From a virus, in IMG/VR virus record IMGVR_UViG_3300025889_001110, positions 1 through 21,479 of that record: DNA of 21,479 nucleotides; one strand, 5' to 3'. Each line of letters opens with the position of its first letter. Positions within the stretch are counted from its first letter, which is position 1. Below are positions 20,373 through 21,479 of this stretch, piece after piece. Made by a program: the position numbers and the translations under genes. The notes beneath the pieces are model-generated. The model made no database searches. It was not told the DNA's origin and saw only the letters and a program-made list of their open reading frames with translations.

Positions 20373-20753
20373 TTATTTGATATCTACAAGTCCTGTTTCG
20401 CGATTCAGGTATTTATATTCTATTTTAGATGTATTAAAATCTTGTTGTATTTTCTTACATATTTGTTCATGGTCAAACTCACCACAACTATATACATCAA
20501 ATTGCATTAATGCAGGTTTAACTTCATCCCATACATGCATGGCTATATGTGATGTTTCAATAATTGCAACAGCGGTAATGCCTCTATTACCTGGCATAGT
20601 ACAATATTTAACATATGGACCCATGAATACTTTCATATTTATATCCATAATAAAATTGTTTAACCAACTTTTTAAATAATTTTCATCTACTGGTGGATTA
20701 TTTATTTCTGCTCGGACAATAAGATGCTTATGCACCAACAAACTATTTTCCAT
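20373..20753 (-). CDS. speD: S-adenosylmethionine decarboxylase-like pyruvoyl enzyme (SpeD family)
   Basis: Auxiliary metabolic gene of polyamine synthesis, also found in cyanophages. Conserved positions are S68 (self-cleavage, becoming the pyruvoyl group), H69, H73 and C90 in IIETSHIAMHVWDE...FDVYSCG, with spacings close to bacterial SpeD. The residue before the Ser is Thr instead of the usual Glu, and the HT of the canonical HTWPE is HV. Both are variations that could change substrate; some SpeD homologues, including phage-encoded ones, decarboxylate arginine or ornithine instead. 126 aa is normal for the class. AAAGG precedes the ATG. It lies between the holin-like and Hsp20 genes. Confidence 0.87.
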   Translation of the reverse strand: MENSLLVHKHLIVRAEINNPPVDENYLKSWLNNFIMDINMKVFMGPYVKYCTMPGNRGITAVAIIETSHIAMHVWDEVKPALMQFDVYSCGEFDHEQICKKIQQDFNTSKIEYKYLNRETGLVDIK

Positions 20754-20766
20754 ATGTACACCTTTC

Positions 20767-21018
20767 TTAATCTAAGAATAAATTAAACAGACCTGTTAAA
20801 GCTAATATAGTTGTAAAAGCTCCACCAATTATCCAATATAATAATTGATCTGTCTTATTTTCGATCTTATCTACTTTCTTATCAAGTTTGTCAATATCAT
20901 CATGCATATGCTTGAGATGATTATCACGAATTATTGTAATGTCTTTTTGTAAACCTGTTACATGACCATATAAGTCTTGTATTGTTCCATCTAATGTTTC
21001 AGGTTTACGTTTAGGCAT
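20767..21018 (-). CDS. XhlA-like coiled-coil/TM protein, possible holin component
   Basis: The N-terminus is hydrophilic, then a helical coiled coil (about 20-60, with IRDNHLKHMHDDIDKLDKKVDKIENK). A C-terminal membrane helix follows (61-82, LLYWIIGGAFTTILALTGLF) with few residues after it. This layout matches the haemolysin XhlA-type lysis proteins of phages (83 aa, typical). It could also be a membrane anchor for another complex. It is separated by more than 11 kb from the M15 peptidase, so lysis linkage is not supported by neighbourhood. The start overlaps the previous gene as TAATG. Confidence 0.7.
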   Translation of the reverse strand: MPKRKPETLDGTIQDLYGHVTGLQKDITIIRDNHLKHMHDDIDKLDKKVDKIENKTDQLLYWIIGGAFTTILALTGLFNLFLD

Positions 21019-21479
21019 TATGGTGTATATGGTGGAATATAAGTTGGTGTTGGAATTGTATCTTCGTAAGGTATCAACTCATTAATTGTATATGTGAGAT
21101 TTGATTGAATTGGTTTTTTCATAGGCACCATTTGAGTTTTTTCTGTTCCTGTTTCTACAGGAAAACCAAATTCTCCTTTATTTAATTCTAAGCCAGTAGG
21201 ATCAATAACTTGTCCATCTATTAATTGAAGTTTATTATATTGAGACATGTCATCATAACCAACATAATCTTTAGGACCAAAAATACCTCTACCATAATCA
21301 ATAGCACTTCCTATTACTGGTCCTACTAAAGGAACACCTGTTAATAAACTAACAAGTCCTCCTAAAAATCTACCACCAAATCCAGGTTTAGTTTGTCCTA
21401 CCCTTGGATCACTTGATACGTACCCAAAGCCAGGCATACCAGGAGTACCAACAGTAGAAATAGAATTTCCTCTACCGAG
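21018..21479 (-). CDS. Hypothetical Gly/Pro-rich protein, truncated at the window edge
   Basis: The frame remains open to the right edge and the first internal ATG (21437) has no ribosome site, so the N-terminus is outside the window. The visible part is rich in Gly and Pro, with GFGYVSSDPRVGQTKPGFGGRFLGG, then a hydrophobic glycine-rich stretch LVGPVIGSAIDYGRGIFG (possibly membrane-active) and a Thr/Pro-rich C-terminus. Gly-rich amphipathic segments like this occur in internal virion proteins, but this is inference. The stop shares TAATG with the XhlA-like gene. Confidence 0.65.
   Translation of the reverse strand, partial: LGRGNSISTVGTPGMPGFGYVSSDPRVGQTKPGFGGRFLGGLVSLLTGVPLVGPVIGSAIDYGRGIFGPKDYVGYDDMSQYNKLQLIDGQVIDPTGLELNKGEFGFPVETGTEKTQMVPMKKPIQSNLTYTINELIPYEDTIPTPTYIPPYTP

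Overview
The window is a segment of a tailed-phage genome, most likely a virus of a low-GC marine alphaproteobacterium (SAR11-like). This host call is inference. It rests on the strongly AT-rich sequence, dense start/stop-overlapping genes, the marine-phage style gene set (PolA, DUF3310, Hsp20, SpeD-like decarboxylase, M15 peptidase, many tiny conserved-looking proteins) and the absence of any cellular housekeeping genes. No integrase, large terminase or capsid gene is visible, so this is roughly the replication, nuclease, accessory and lysis part of a larger genome. About nine tenths of the genes read leftward.

Layout. 1-980: a GC-richer island with a rightward small gene (449-799) that has its own strong terminator and is flanked by diverged direct repeats. 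954-2609: VRR-NUC nuclease, a small protein, a hairpin-forming element and a terminase small subunit. 2610-3023: a non-coding block with two different short-repeat families, the best origin or control-region candidate. 3024-7862: a leftward, overlapping series with a RecB/Cas4-like exonuclease, FkbM methyltransferase, HNH endonuclease, Methyltransf_24 protein, several very small proteins and a ribbon-helix-helix regulator. 7928-9853: one small rightward gene, zinc-ribbon and basic proteins, and a lysis-like group (M15 peptidase, membrane/coiled-coil proteins). 9896-18147: the leftward replication operon, read in transcription order as three small proteins, a possible ssDNA-binding protein, AEP-type primase, SF1 helicase, a structured intergenic RNA candidate, DUF3310, a 52-aa protein, PolA and a 217-aa protein. 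18230-19875: a divergent rightward SNF2-type helicase and a small protein. 19876-21479: leftward partial gene, holin-like protein, SpeD-like enzyme and Hsp20.

How the genes fit together. Primase, SF1 helicase, PolA (with 3'-5' exonuclease), possible SSB, RecB-like exonuclease, VRR-NUC and SNF2 helicase form a nearly self-sufficient DNA replication/recombination set. The M15 peptidase, the TM/coiled-coil protein and the XhlA-like protein would serve lysis. The methyltransferases, HNH enzyme, SpeD and Hsp20 are accessory. The most notable unexplained items are the multi-helix element at 12839-12968, the repeat block at 2610-3023, the hairpin beside the small terminase at 1576-1637, and the repeat-flanked cassette at 183-976.
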